64,000 nucleotides of DNA from Halobacteriovoraceae bacterium (GCA_002707495.1 PAMZ01000018.1:1-64000); one strand, 5' to 3'; positions 43,838 through 52,645 are shown, numbered from the stretch's first letter. Numbers and translations are program-made. The notes: generated by a model not told the origin, from the letters alone.

Positions 43838-43839
43838 TC

Positions 43840-44007
43840 ATGCGTGCAGTTATTGAAATCATTCTTGCGATAATTTTTACAGCCGTTACTGGAACGACAG
43901 TTTTAAACTTCTCTAGTAAGGCCATCAAAAAGGAAGCTCTCACAAAAATACAAAGGGGTCTGCCAAGCTTAGAAGATTTTACTTTAAAAATGATTCAGAG
44001 AAATTAA
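43840..44007 (+). CDS. Small single-span membrane protein
   Basis: A 55-residue ORF with an excellent GGAGG ribosome site 7-8 nt upstream of the ATG. Residues 4-24 are a hydrophobic membrane span (VIEIILAIIFTAVTG...), followed by a basic amphipathic tail ending in IQRN. It starts 2 bp after the recombinase-like gene and is clearly expressed with it. The size and one-span form fit a small regulatory or holin-like membrane protein, but no family is recognised. An 8-bp inverted repeat, ATTAAGCC (44003) with GGCTTAAT (44050), brackets its end. Confidence 0.6.
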   Translation: MRAVIEIILAIIFTAVTGTTVLNFSSKAIKKEALTKIQRGLPSLEDFTLKMIQRN

Positions 44008-44063
44008 GCCCCTTTTGGCCATAGCTCTATTAGTACCAAAATTCAAAAAGGCTTAATGACTAG

Positions 44064-44909
44064 TTAATCACATTTATTAGAACAACATGTCTCTTTTACT
44101 GGCTCTACTTTCTTGATTTTTGATAACCTAATTATGCTAATACCGCCTCTAATTACTATAATAGAGACAATTCCACCAATAATTAAATCTGGTATATTAC
44201 TATTAAGAAAATAAACTAACGCACCAGAAACAATTACTCCTGTATTAACAATTACGTCATTAGCAGAAAAAATCCAACTGGCCTTCATATGAACTTCGCC
44301 GTCTTTATGCTTGTGAATCAAAACAAGACACCAAAGGTTCGCGATAAGAGCGATCATTGAAACGACAATCATATAATTAGAAAGTGGCTCACTCCCAAAG
44401 TAGAACTTTCTACCGACCTCGACTAGGCAAAGCAAGCCAAGAGAGATTTGCATTACTCCACTAAAGTATGCTGCTTTGTGCTTCATTGAGATCGACTTTC
44501 CGACAGCGTAAAGACTTAGGCCATAGACAAATGAATCAGCTAGCATATCAAGTCCATCAGCGAGAAGCCCTGTAGACTCAGCATAAAACCCTAACATGAT
44601 CTCAATAACAAACATCGTAAAGTTTATGCCTAGTAAGTATTTTAACGTTTTCGCTTCTACACTAGGAGCAATATCTGGAACTTCATCAATTCCTATTTCT
44701 TCTGTACTAATTAACTCACCAGGAAGGGATATGGTATTCAAAGATTCTATTATTTGGTGCTTATCCACACTATGATAAAAATGCACAGTCCTAGACTCTA
44801 AATCAAACTCCATCTTTGCACTTGGATCTAAGTTTTCCATCAATCCTTCGATCATTTTTATTTCCGAAGGACAATCCATTTTTTTTATATTTACAGATGT
44901 TTTTTGCAC
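44064..44909 (-). CDS. CDF-like cation transporter with N-terminal HMA-like domain
   Basis: A 281-residue protein. Residues 1-75 resemble a heavy-metal-associated domain with MDCPSE in place of the usual CxxC. Residues 90-265 form a six-segment cation-diffusion-facilitator core: AESTGLLADGLDMLADS in TM2 supplies the Asp ligands, and ASWIFSANDVIVNTG in TM5 carries Asn-Asp instead of the usual His/Asp pair. The C-terminus ends in a CCSNKC cluster. Export of a divalent metal across the inner membrane is likely. It is the last gene of the DtxR-FTR1 operon (0 bp gap), so it belongs to metal handling. Confidence 0.75.
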   Translation of the reverse strand: MQKTSVNIKKMDCPSEIKMIEGLMENLDPSAKMEFDLESRTVHFYHSVDKHQIIESLNTISLPGELISTEEIGIDEVPDIAPSVEAKTLKYLLGINFTMFVIEIMLGFYAESTGLLADGLDMLADSFVYGLSLYAVGKSISMKHKAAYFSGVMQISLGLLCLVEVGRKFYFGSEPLSNYMIVVSMIALIANLWCLVLIHKHKDGEVHMKASWIFSANDVIVNTGVIVSGALVYFLNSNIPDLIIGGIVSIIVIRGGISIIRLSKIKKVEPVKETCCSNKCD

Positions 44910-46796
44910 CTATGCCATACCTTTTTCCAATTTTAATCTGGAAGCGATGAAAAAAGAGAGGACTAAAAGAACCATAATCATTTGTGCGATTAGAACTTCT
45001 AGCGTCGAATTAAAGCCTATTGATGGTAGAGAAAAAATATCTAGCGAAGTTTGTGGAAATACACCAGTCTTTTGAAGAGCACCAATTCCTTTTCCTAAAA
45101 AAATTGTCGATAAACTCAAAATTAATATAGTTGATGCCTTAAATAGATACTTTAAGTTAAGCTTGATTGAGAATTTAATCGCAACCAAAATGACAAAAAA
45201 GGTTAATAGCACTGCTGATATAGCTCCAATTCCAACAAAGTACTGCTGATAACCGTCAAGAATTAATACTTTAAGAAAAAGTATTGTTTCAAATATTTCT
45301 CTAAAAGATGCAGTAAATGCAATAAAAAATAAAGTCAAACCTCTCCCACTTCCGAGAGTAGTGTCTACTGCTGAGGTAAATTTATCTTTTAGTTTTTGAA
45401 TATCAGTATTTTTATGCATCCAGTATCCGACATAAAACAATAATAAGGATGCGATTAACGCAGTATATCCCTCAAGAGATTCAGCAACTTCCCCTGTTAT
45501 ACTAATATATCTACTCAGCAAGATATATGCACCAACTCCGATTGCTATTGAAGATATCCAGCCTAAATGAATATGTTTATTAAATGCAGTTGCATTAGAC
45601 TTCCTAGTAAGGCTCAGTAACAAAAATAATATAAGGCCTGCCTCAAATGCTTCCCTTAGTACAATGCCAAAAGACACTAAAAATGATGATACATTTGTTT
45701 TCTTGATCGTTGAGGTATCTATGGCCCCTTGGAGCTTACTCAGTATGGGGTTTAAAACGGATTCGACTTTGCTATGATTAGCACTTTCACTAATTAAACC
45801 TCTATATTTTGCCAATGATGTCTCTAGCTCAATTACTAAGTCTGCATTCTTAGACTTTAAAATTCCCTCGACAGGCTCAACTCCCTGCAAATAAGCAGAT
45901 AATGAAAGATTCCTGGCCTCTTTTAATTTTCCTGCCTTATATAGTGAAAAGCTTGCTTTTAAGTCCTTGATTGCCTTTTTTAAATAAATTTCAACTTGCC
46001 CTTTATTGCCGTTTGAAGGTGGTGGTGAATTGATGTCTCTTATCGTTGCCATCATTCCCATTAAATCATCCTCTTTCAAATCGAATTTTTTTTGAATCTC
46101 ATTGTCTGAAAGGGAAGAGCTTTCCTTAACATCTAAAACTAAACCTGCTCTCTTTTCTATGTTCTTAAAACGAAAGCTAGATACATAATAAGCTAACGAC
46201 CAACGATCTTCTTTTGAAAGATAGTCGTGAGCGGCCATTCCTGTTTCATTTACTCCTAGGGTAATGGTATTATATGCCCCATAAGGAGATACATTTCTCA
46301 TTCTCTCTAAGTCATGAAAGTTCGTAGGACTTGGCTCTAGCCCTTCTCCGGCCTCACCATCACCATATCCATTCTGACCATGACAGCTCATGCAATTATT
46401 CTTATATAAATTGGCCGCTCTAGTTAGGTCAATTTTTGTCTCAGGATAAGTTAAAAGATTGAACTGTTTTAAAATTTCAGACTTTATTTTATTTGCTAGA
46501 GCAGAAACCTCATGAACCTTACTTTTAGCTAGAATTGACTGATTAAGATTTTGAATACTAGAGCTTAAACTTTGATTATAATTATTTTCTTTTGCAATTC
46601 TAATAACTTCATTGGAGAAATCAATTTGTTCCTCATATTCTCCTTTACTTATAACTTTTCCATTGGCAACAGCTTCACCGTAGTCCTGAGCTAAATAGCT
46701 TAAAAGGTGGACAGCTAATTGGTTCTCTTTAGTCGATGCAAATGCTGTAGAACCAATAACAAATAACAAACAAAAAAATATCTTAATCATCCTCAT
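44910..46796 (-). CDS. Cytochrome c-FTR1 iron permease fusion
   Basis: From the ATG at 46796 the protein has a signal peptide, a periplasmic helical part, a cytochrome c domain with the heme motif CMSCH and a Met ligand candidate in ETGMAAHD, and then a seven-segment FTR1-type permease with two R-E-x-x-E iron motifs: REAFE and REIFE. FTR1 permeases take up iron after it is oxidised or reduced. Fusing a cytochrome c suggests the electron step and the transport step are in one protein. It overlaps the regulator by 14 bp and abuts the CDF gene. The domain order is clear. Confidence 0.85.
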   Translation of the reverse strand: MRMIKIFFCLLFVIGSTAFASTKENQLAVHLLSYLAQDYGEAVANGKVISKGEYEEQIDFSNEVIRIAKENNYNQSLSSSIQNLNQSILAKSKVHEVSALANKIKSEILKQFNLLTYPETKIDLTRAANLYKNNCMSCHGQNGYGDGEAGEGLEPSPTNFHDLERMRNVSPYGAYNTITLGVNETGMAAHDYLSKEDRWSLAYYVSSFRFKNIEKRAGLVLDVKESSSLSDNEIQKKFDLKEDDLMGMMATIRDINSPPPSNGNKGQVEIYLKKAIKDLKASFSLYKAGKLKEARNLSLSAYLQGVEPVEGILKSKNADLVIELETSLAKYRGLISESANHSKVESVLNPILSKLQGAIDTSTIKKTNVSSFLVSFGIVLREAFEAGLILFLLLSLTRKSNATAFNKHIHLGWISSIAIGVGAYILLSRYISITGEVAESLEGYTALIASLLLFYVGYWMHKNTDIQKLKDKFTSAVDTTLGSGRGLTLFFIAFTASFREIFETILFLKVLILDGYQQYFVGIGAISAVLLTFFVILVAIKFSIKLNLKYLFKASTILILSLSTIFLGKGIGALQKTGVFPQTSLDIFSLPSIGFNSTLEVLIAQMIMVLLVLSFFIASRLKLEKGMA

Positions 46797-47319
46797 TGCC
46801 TTTCTCCATAGAATGTATATTTTCACAAAGACCACAGCCAATTTCGGGGTCACATTGTAGGTAATATTTTTGAAACTCTTTTAAAAATTGCAAAACGACC
46901 TTGCGATCAGAACGTAAGAATTGAACAAACTTAAGTAGAGATTCACCCGTTTCATCAGATAGTAAATGCTCTATTTTACAACTATCCGTCACAGCTATAT
47001 GTTCAGGGAGTCCCAACACTTCTGTAAGCAAGACAATCATCGTTTGTCTCTTATTAGCGATTTTTTCGACTAACACTATCGAATGCTTTGGAAGTGATAT
47101 AAAGTTATCTTTTATTTTAACAAGTTTTTTTTCTGATAACTTTTTGAGCTGTAAATGAACAGCATTTCTACTAACACCAAGTTCTTTGGCGATAGTGGAA
47201 GCTCTGAGTTGATCACTTTTTTGTAAAAATGAATAAATAGTTAAGAGATAGTGCGTTTCAGAATGTGATAATTCGTTTTCACTATATTCCTTCCAGTACT
47301 GTCCAAATTGAAATTCCAA
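46783..47319 (-). CDS. DtxR-family metal-dependent repressor (iron type)
   Basis: A 178-residue regulator. A winged helix with STIAKELGVSRNAVHLQLKKL (residues 41-61) is followed by the metal-binding dimerisation domain; C114, E117 and H118 in DSCKIEHLLS match the DtxR site 1/2 ligands, and the Cys favours iron over manganese. The C-terminus has a further CDPEIGCGLC cluster. It is first in an operon with the FTR1 fusion and the CDF gene and should repress its own promoter when iron is bound. Two matching operators overlap that promoter. Confidence 0.88.
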   Translation of the reverse strand: MEFQFGQYWKEYSENELSHSETHYLLTIYSFLQKSDQLRASTIAKELGVSRNAVHLQLKKLSEKKLVKIKDNFISLPKHSIVLVEKIANKRQTMIVLLTEVLGLPEHIAVTDSCKIEHLLSDETGESLLKFVQFLRSDRKVVLQFLKEFQKYYLQCDPEIGCGLCENIHSMEKGNEDD

Positions 47320-47332
47320 GGCATCCTCTTTT

Positions 47333-47389
47333 TATGTTAGGTATGCCTAACATATTTTTAATCTCTAATATTGTCAAGCATGCCTAACA
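47333..47389 (-). promoter_or_regulatory. DtxR-type operator pair and promoter of the iron operon
   Basis: On the minus strand TTGACA (47377-47372) and TATGTT (47354-47349) are 17 bp apart, giving a perfect -35 with a fair -10. TGTTAGGTATGCCTAACA (47335-47352, near-palindrome) covers the -10. TGTCAAGCATGCCTAACA (47372-47389) covers the -35 and matches the first at 15 of 18 positions. The TTAGG...CCTAA core is like known DtxR/IdeR boxes. This explains repression of the regulator, FTR1 and CDF genes under iron. Confidence 0.8.
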
Positions 47390-47690
47390 GTGAGGATTGC
47401 TCTCTGGAAAGTTTCTCCATCCAGTCGAGAACAAAAAAGAGCGGGGAGTGTGTCGTCTTAACCTTTTAGAGATTTCATAAATTTTCAGATTTGGGATTGA
47501 GTAAAACATAAATTTAGAGATTACTAATTTTCATTCATCGCTGTGATTAAATATCGCAAATAAATAGTTCACAATCATGATTTAAATATCGCAATTTCGT
47601 TGAAAAATATCGCAGACGAACCAAGCTTTTGGGCTAAAAAACAATAATTTCAGTGATTTAAAAATAGTGCAATAAATATCGCACAAAAAA
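47390..47690. repeat. AAATATCGCA direct repeats in the region between the iron operon and tRNA-Pro
   Basis: No gene is seen in this 300-bp stretch. It contains four exact copies of AAATATCGCA at 47549, 47584, 47605 and 47674, all in one orientation. The first two share a longer form, GATT(T)AAATATCGCAA. Spacings are 35, 21 and 69 bp, so this is not a regular array. The copies lie on the 3' side of tRNA-Pro, as expected for binding sites of an integrase or an island regulator. Confidence 0.55.
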
Positions 47691-47767
<77 letters not shown>

Positions 47768-47780
47768 ACTCGAATTCACC

Positions 47781-47810
47781 AATCTAGCTTAGAAAGGGTT
47801 GAAATGTAAA
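47781..47810 (-). promoter_or_regulatory. Probable tRNA-Pro promoter
   Basis: On the minus strand TTTACA (47810-47805) and TAGATT (47786-47781) are 18 bp apart. Transcription would begin about 7 nt downstream, leaving a short 5' leader to be removed by RNase P before the tRNA 5' end at 47767. Confidence 0.5.
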
Positions 47811-47884
47811 GAGAAACGCTGCGACGCACCTGAATAATTTACACCAATATTGAGTCTCCCAGGACCTTGAGTTAAAAGCCCCTC

Positions 47885-48874
47885 ATGAAAGAATTTTGGA
47901 AGTTTCTAGCGCTTTTCAGCCTTAGTTTCAATAGTGACGCTGATATCTTTGGGGTCGATGACAGACGTTATGTTTTTCCAAGAGGCTACTTTTCAACCGA
48001 GGCAACTGGAGTGTCAGTGGGAGTCCTAAGAACTTTATGGACCGACCTTGAGGGTGAACAAGTAAACCTATTAGAGGAATCTCCAACAGGTAGAGTATTC
48101 GGACTCATTCAAGACTCAATGTCAGATATACTTTGTAGAAGCGAGAAGTTTTCAAGAGATCCCTCAATATCCTATGCCTGTACAGGCTTTCTTATTGCCC
48201 CGGATCTATTAATAACCGCAGGTCATTGTGCAGTAAATGCTGGTGAAGAAATTTCCCACGAAAAAGGTGGCTATTGCGAGGCTTACACTTGGTATTTTGA
48301 CTATCAAAACTCAAATTCACTGCCATTGAGTCAATCACAATTTTTAGGTGATAAGATTTTTAAATGTGAAGAAATTATTTATGCCATCAATGAACAAGAA
48401 GAGCTTGGAAGAGATTTTGCACTCATTAGGCTCAAGAGAAAGGTTCCAGATACTCGACATATTTTTCAAATTGATAATGCCAATGATTTAAATTTATCGA
48501 GTCGAGTTAATATGCTTGGTCATCCAATGGGAACACCTCTCAAAATTTCCCCCAACGGTCGCATCCTCGAAGATCACTCTCGAAAGACTTACCTGAAAAC
48601 AAACCTAGATGCTTTTGCGGGAAATAGTGGAAGCCCGGTTTTAAATAGAAGCAACCATGCAATAGGTGTCTTAGTCGCTGGAAAACCTAATTTTGGAACC
48701 TACAAGACACCAGCAGGATGTGAAAAATACAATCGCTGTGATGGACGAGGAGCTAATTGTATTGAAATTCCTGAGGACTCTCAAGAAGGATTCCCCCACA
48801 CCTATTCAAAAGTTCAAAAGCTAGACCCTTATCGTCGGCTAATTGAAGCAGAGAAATCCAAATCACTGAGATAA
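47885..48874 (+). CDS. Secreted trypsin-like serine protease
   Basis: A 329-residue protein with an N-terminal signal (weakly hydrophobic, residues 5-19) and a chymotrypsin-fold domain. The triad is H114 in LLITAGHCA, D177 in GRDFALIRL and S248 in AGNSGSPVL. Several Cys pairs suggest disulfides. Its relatives include glutamyl and V8-like endopeptidases that cleave extracellular protein, which would fit prey or environmental digestion. It has no obvious pro-domain motif other than the first 70 residues. It is monocistronic between tRNA-Pro and the sensor kinase; no ribosome site is seen at the ATG. Confidence 0.85.
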   Translation: MKEFWKFLALFSLSFNSDADIFGVDDRRYVFPRGYFSTEATGVSVGVLRTLWTDLEGEQVNLLEESPTGRVFGLIQDSMSDILCRSEKFSRDPSISYACTGFLIAPDLLITAGHCAVNAGEEISHEKGGYCEAYTWYFDYQNSNSLPLSQSQFLGDKIFKCEEIIYAINEQEELGRDFALIRLKRKVPDTRHIFQIDNANDLNLSSRVNMLGHPMGTPLKISPNGRILEDHSRKTYLKTNLDAFAGNSGSPVLNRSNHAIGVLVAGKPNFGTYKTPAGCEKYNRCDGRGANCIEIPEDSQEGFPHTYSKVQKLDPYRRLIEAEKSKSLR

Positions 48875-48916
48875 ATCAAGTTAAGAGTTCACTCTATATA
48901 TGCCGAAATAGCTAAT

Positions 48917-50176
48917 ATGGAAGCACAGGATACCTATGCAAAAGAGCTGTCTAAATATTCTAGGCAACTTTTCTATATTCTATTCTTTATAAGTCTTTTG
49001 ATCTTTTTCATCGAAAGCTTCAAAACCTCAAGTTGGAATTTACAACGCTCTGCTCAGCTTATCACAACCTTTATTATGACAATCGGGATTGTCGTAGATT
49101 ATTTTAAAAAAGATCATATAACACGAGTCTATTTTCTCTTAATAGTTGGAATGATTCATCTGCCACTAAGATACTATAATTATCATACCACTATGGCTCC
49201 TTCTCTTTTTTGGCTCTTAATGTTGCCTTCGATGGTAACTTATTTCATCAATATAAAGACCTCTTGGTATGTTCTTGTCATCACTATTTTTCAAGTTCTC
49301 GCGATTAACTTTTTATTCAAGCTGCAAAGTTTTTTTCCTCTCGTTTTAGATTCATTTTCAAAGCCAGAAATGATCACTCTCATCAGTTGGCTTCTTATGG
49401 TTATCCTTTTGACAGTATTTTTTAATAAAATTGAAAGCTCAAGACTCAAATACTATGAACTTTCCAAAGAAAAAATCTCTAATGACGTCCATAAAAACAA
49501 GCTTTCATCTCTAGGGGAAATGGCAGGGGCCATCGCACATGAAATTAACAATCCCCTTTTTGTTATTGCAGGTAATACATATCTCATGGAGAAAATCCTA
49601 AAAAAGGATCATCCGGAAGCCTATTCGAAACTAGAGAAATATTTAGAGAAGGATAAGGAAACCACAGAAAGGATAGCAAATACGATTCAAAGTATGCTTC
49701 AAATCTCAAGGCAAAATCAAGAAAAACCAATAGAGAAAGTTCCCATTGGAGTCGCAATAAAATTGGCGCTGGATGTATCTTTAGCTTCATTAGAAAAGGA
49801 CAATATTCGATTTATTAGTCGCGAATCAGAATGGGAACTAGCTGCAGTGATAAACCCGGATATTCTAGGCCAAGTCCTCATTAACCTGTTTAGTAATTCA
49901 CACAAGGCAATTTCTCATCTAGAAAATAAATGGATAAAAATTGATTTGGAAAAAACGGGTGAAATTGTAAACCTCTACTTCACGGACTCAGGAGAGGGTA
50001 TTTCACCAGAGATAGCGAAGAGAATTTTTGAGCCTTTTTATACGACTCAAACCACTAATGAAGGTTCTGGTTTTGGACTCTCAATCTCGCGCTCTCTTCT
50101 TACTAGTATGGGAGCTGACATTACCTATCTTATGCGTGAAGGGCATACTTGTTTTAAAATGAGTTTTCGCGGTTGA
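48917..50176 (+). CDS. Membrane sensor histidine kinase
   Basis: A 419-residue kinase. Six membrane segments fill residues 18-170. HisKA follows with the H-box GAIAHEINNPL, phosphorylated H208. The ATPase domain has N (INLFSNSHKAI), G1 (DSGEGIS) and G2 (GSGFGLSIS) boxes and the F box FEPFYTT. No regulator gene adjoins it; a partner may be elsewhere. Its H-box is like that of the receiver-DHp protein at 8.5 kb, so a shared relay is possible but unproven. Confidence 0.9.
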   Translation: MEAQDTYAKELSKYSRQLFYILFFISLLIFFIESFKTSSWNLQRSAQLITTFIMTIGIVVDYFKKDHITRVYFLLIVGMIHLPLRYYNYHTTMAPSLFWLLMLPSMVTYFINIKTSWYVLVITIFQVLAINFLFKLQSFFPLVLDSFSKPEMITLISWLLMVILLTVFFNKIESSRLKYYELSKEKISNDVHKNKLSSLGEMAGAIAHEINNPLFVIAGNTYLMEKILKKDHPEAYSKLEKYLEKDKETTERIANTIQSMLQISRQNQEKPIEKVPIGVAIKLALDVSLASLEKDNIRFISRESEWELAAVINPDILGQVLINLFSNSHKAISHLENKWIKIDLEKTGEIVNLYFTDSGEGISPEIAKRIFEPFYTTQTTNEGSGFGLSISRSLLTSMGADITYLMREGHTCFKMSFRG

Positions 50177-50295
50177 TCACCCTCCCCAAGTCTTGTAATT
50201 ACTGATACTTAAAGGTGTCTAAAAGTCTGACATCAAGGTTAAGAATTACATATATTATTCCAATATCTTAGGGTTTCTTGGTAGATTAGAGGTAT
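50177..50295. promoter_or_regulatory. Short gap before the lipid cluster
   Basis: This 119-bp gap has AT-rich stretches (ACATATATTATTCC) and a GAGG ribosome site for the next gene. No hairpin or palindrome stands out. Confidence 0.35.
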
Positions 50296-50970
50296 ATGGA
50301 AACAGAACTTAAATTGTCGAACACAAAGGGAAGATTCCTTATTGAGGATCATAGGAATTTACTAAAATTGTTTGCAGCAAAATCTCCCTTGCATACCCTT
50401 TTGTTTTTGATTCCTTTGGCCATCTTTCCTGTTTTATACTTGAACGACCAAGATGTATTCATTTCTGAAATTGTCATTCTTTTTCCCATTGGAGTCTTTT
50501 ATTGGAGTTTTGTAGAGTACTTTATTCATCGCTGGGTATTTCATTTTAAAGCAAAAAACAAAATAATTAATTATATCGTGGGATCATTTCATACCTATCA
50601 TCATCAAAACCCAAAGGACCTCGATGTATTAACCTCAGGCTGGATCACAGCTCTAGCAGGTTTAGGTTTTCACGGGAGTATTTTCTATTTATTTACTGGT
50701 TTTAGTTTTAAATATGCCTCTATTCTTATTCTAAGCACTATCTTTGCTTATTTTATTTATGAGATTGTTCACTATCAAGTTCATATGAAAGTCTACAAAA
50801 CAGGTGTCTTAAAATACCTCCAAGACTTTCATCTCACTCACCATGTAAATCCAACAGGGAATTATGGTCAAACCTCTGGACTATGGGATGTAATTTTTAG
50901 AACGAGGATTCCAAGCAAAGAGACGAGTAAAAATAAGAGCATGCAAAACTTTGTGAAGGAGTGCCAGTGA
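50296..50970 (+). CDS. Fatty-acid hydroxylase/sterol-desaturase family membrane protein (FA2H-like)
   Basis: A 224-residue membrane enzyme with four or five segments and the family's His boxes that hold two irons: HRWVFH, HTYHH, HYQVH and HLTHH. FA2H-type enzymes put a hydroxyl on an acyl chain using O2. It overlaps the next gene by 10 bp, and both are the left arm of the lipid cluster. The substrate is not readable. Confidence 0.82.
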   Translation: METELKLSNTKGRFLIEDHRNLLKLFAAKSPLHTLLFLIPLAIFPVLYLNDQDVFISEIVILFPIGVFYWSFVEYFIHRWVFHFKAKNKIINYIVGSFHTYHHQNPKDLDVLTSGWITALAGLGFHGSIFYLFTGFSFKYASILILSTIFAYFIYEIVHYQVHMKVYKTGVLKYLQDFHLTHHVNPTGNYGQTSGLWDVIFRTRIPSKETSKNKSMQNFVKECQ

Positions 50971-51854
50971 TTGAGTTATCACTTTCAGTTTTTCTCATAG
51001 CTTTATTGGGTTACCTGCTGTTGACACTTTTTCCCTTTTTTCTTTTGGCGAAATTAAATTTATTTCTGTCAGATCGAATCAATATCAATGAACCGATTGT
51101 GAACCTTAAAAATCTAAGACATGATATTAAGGGGACTATAAATACATTTTTAGTCGTTGCTGTTTTTTCAATACTACTTTCAGTGCAAATTGAGTTGGGA
51201 CTCTCAAACCTAGGATTTGGAGAAATTTCCTCTTTAACATGGTTTTTTATAAGTACAGCAGGAATTATCATTTTGCATGACGCCTATTTTTTCGTGACCC
51301 ATCTTTTAATGCATAAAGTTCCCTCTCTCTATAAATATCATCTCTATCATCATAAATCTGTAAGCCCGACGCCTTTCTCGGTTTTTTCATTTCACCCAGT
51401 AGAGGCTATCATTCACTTTATATTCTTTAACATTATTGCCCTTCTACCAGTTCACTTTGGAGTATTAATTTTATTTTATGCATGGATGTTAGTGTGCAAT
51501 ACCATTGGACATTTAAATTTAGACTTCTACCCAGAAGTCATATTCAAATCAAAATGGACAAAATGGTGGAACTCTCCAACTCATCATTATTTACACCATC
51601 AATATTTTAATTGTAACTATAGTATCTATTATAATCACTGGGACAAATGGTTTAAAACAAATCATTCAGAGAATTTAAAAGTCTTTTTTCAAATCAAAAA
51701 TCGCGCTAACCTTTCAAAGCAGCTTCACGCCACTGAGCTAAAATCTGCTCCGCCTGCTCCTTGGAAAGTTCCAAGGCAGGATGAAAATGTAATGCTAAAG
51801 TTAGTGAATCGTTCCATATCCCAGCCAGGGCACCTACCGGCTGAGTTTCAATAA
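50961..51854 (+). CDS. Second sterol-desaturase family membrane protein
   Basis: A 297-residue protein starting at a GTG. It carries the His-box set HDAYFFVTH, HLYHH and HHYLHH of the C5-desaturase/hydroxylase family, with four membrane segments. It overlaps the first hydroxylase by 10 bp. Its last 50 residues beyond FFQIKNR lack family features, and the coding end overlaps the convergent acyltransferase by 149 bp. That tail may result from loss of an earlier stop. Likely role is a second hydroxylation or desaturation on a lipid. Confidence 0.78.
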   Translation: MPVIELSLSVFLIALLGYLLLTLFPFFLLAKLNLFLSDRININEPIVNLKNLRHDIKGTINTFLVVAVFSILLSVQIELGLSNLGFGEISSLTWFFISTAGIIILHDAYFFVTHLLMHKVPSLYKYHLYHHKSVSPTPFSVFSFHPVEAIIHFIFFNIIALLPVHFGVLILFYAWMLVCNTIGHLNLDFYPEVIFKSKWTKWWNSPTHHYLHHQYFNCNYSIYYNHWDKWFKTNHSENLKVFFQIKNRANLSKQLHATELKSAPPAPWKVPRQDENVMLKLVNRSISQPGHLPAEFQ

Positions 51855-52638
51855 CGGGTGGATACCCAGAATACATGTTTTTTGATTCGGGATCTCTTCC
51901 TTCACCTAAATTTGTAAATACACCAGTTCGTACCTGAAGATGTTTGTTTAACAAGACGAGCTTTTTTAACAGCCAAGGACCTATAAAAACACCAAGAGAA
52001 ACTCCGATTACTCCTCCTAAGTGTTCTAAGTTTTTTAATCTCTTTTTTATCTGTCTATCAATATCTTGCACTCTATCTTCTGATCCACAGTAGGCATCGG
52101 TGAACCCAACTTCATTTTTCACTATTTCTTCGTCCAATGATGCCCGCATCGAAACGGGAACTAACCAAATAGACTTTCCTGGCTCCTGTAAATTGGTGAG
52201 TACCTTATTCAGACAAAATAAAAGATGAGAATTGAGACTTACATTAAGTCCTTTTGAAAGTTGCTTTATTTGTCTCGTTTCCTCTTTTGAAAAGACGGTG
52301 TAAGCTCTGGCAAAAGGTTTTGTCTGCCAATACTTTTGTCTCCAATTTTTATTGAAGTTCTTCCACTTGGCACTCCTAAAGGGAAGTCTTTTGGTATACA
52401 TTAGAAAGCCCCACAGATAATGGTACCATGGCCTTTTATGTCGCATTTTGGTGTATACCTGCAAGGAATCTGATTTTTTATGAATATTTAAAAAAGCACC
52501 AATACCGTCAACTTCTCCATGAGGGAAGTTGAACTCCTCCACACCTGATTGATCAATTTTTAAGACGGTGAGATCCATACACTCACCATCTTGAACTAAA
52601 GTATCAAACCAGAGTTTTATTGAGTCTTTTGCTTTCAT
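51706..52638 (-). CDS. Condensation-domain/wax-synthase-like acyltransferase
   Basis: The start is set at the ATG at 52638 (MKAKDS), since the longer frame to 52746 crosses the promoter and first codons of the divergent lipase; ATG 52647 is an alternative. The 310-residue protein carries HGEVDG (H40, D44), the catalytic H-x3-D-G of the CAT-fold condensation and wax ester synthase superfamily. The rest is about half the usual WS/DGAT length. It would join an acyl chain to an alcohol or amine. The neighbour lipase and a similar E2-type pair at 58.5-60.1 kb suggest ester making and breaking. Confidence 0.7.
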   Translation of the reverse strand: MKAKDSIKLWFDTLVQDGECMDLTVLKIDQSGVEEFNFPHGEVDGIGAFLNIHKKSDSLQVYTKMRHKRPWYHYLWGFLMYTKRLPFRSAKWKNFNKNWRQKYWQTKPFARAYTVFSKEETRQIKQLSKGLNVSLNSHLLFCLNKVLTNLQEPGKSIWLVPVSMRASLDEEIVKNEVGFTDAYCGSEDRVQDIDRQIKKRLKNLEHLGGVIGVSLGVFIGPWLLKKLVLLNKHLQVRTGVFTNLGEGRDPESKNMYSGYPPVIETQPVGALAGIWNDSLTLALHFHPALELSKEQAEQILAQWREAALKG

Positions 52639-52645
52639 AGCCAAC

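Noticed and set aside
47549..47683. AAATATCGCA copies as a CRISPR or regular array
   Set aside because: Units are 10 bp, and their spacing (35, 21 and 69 bp) is not constant.
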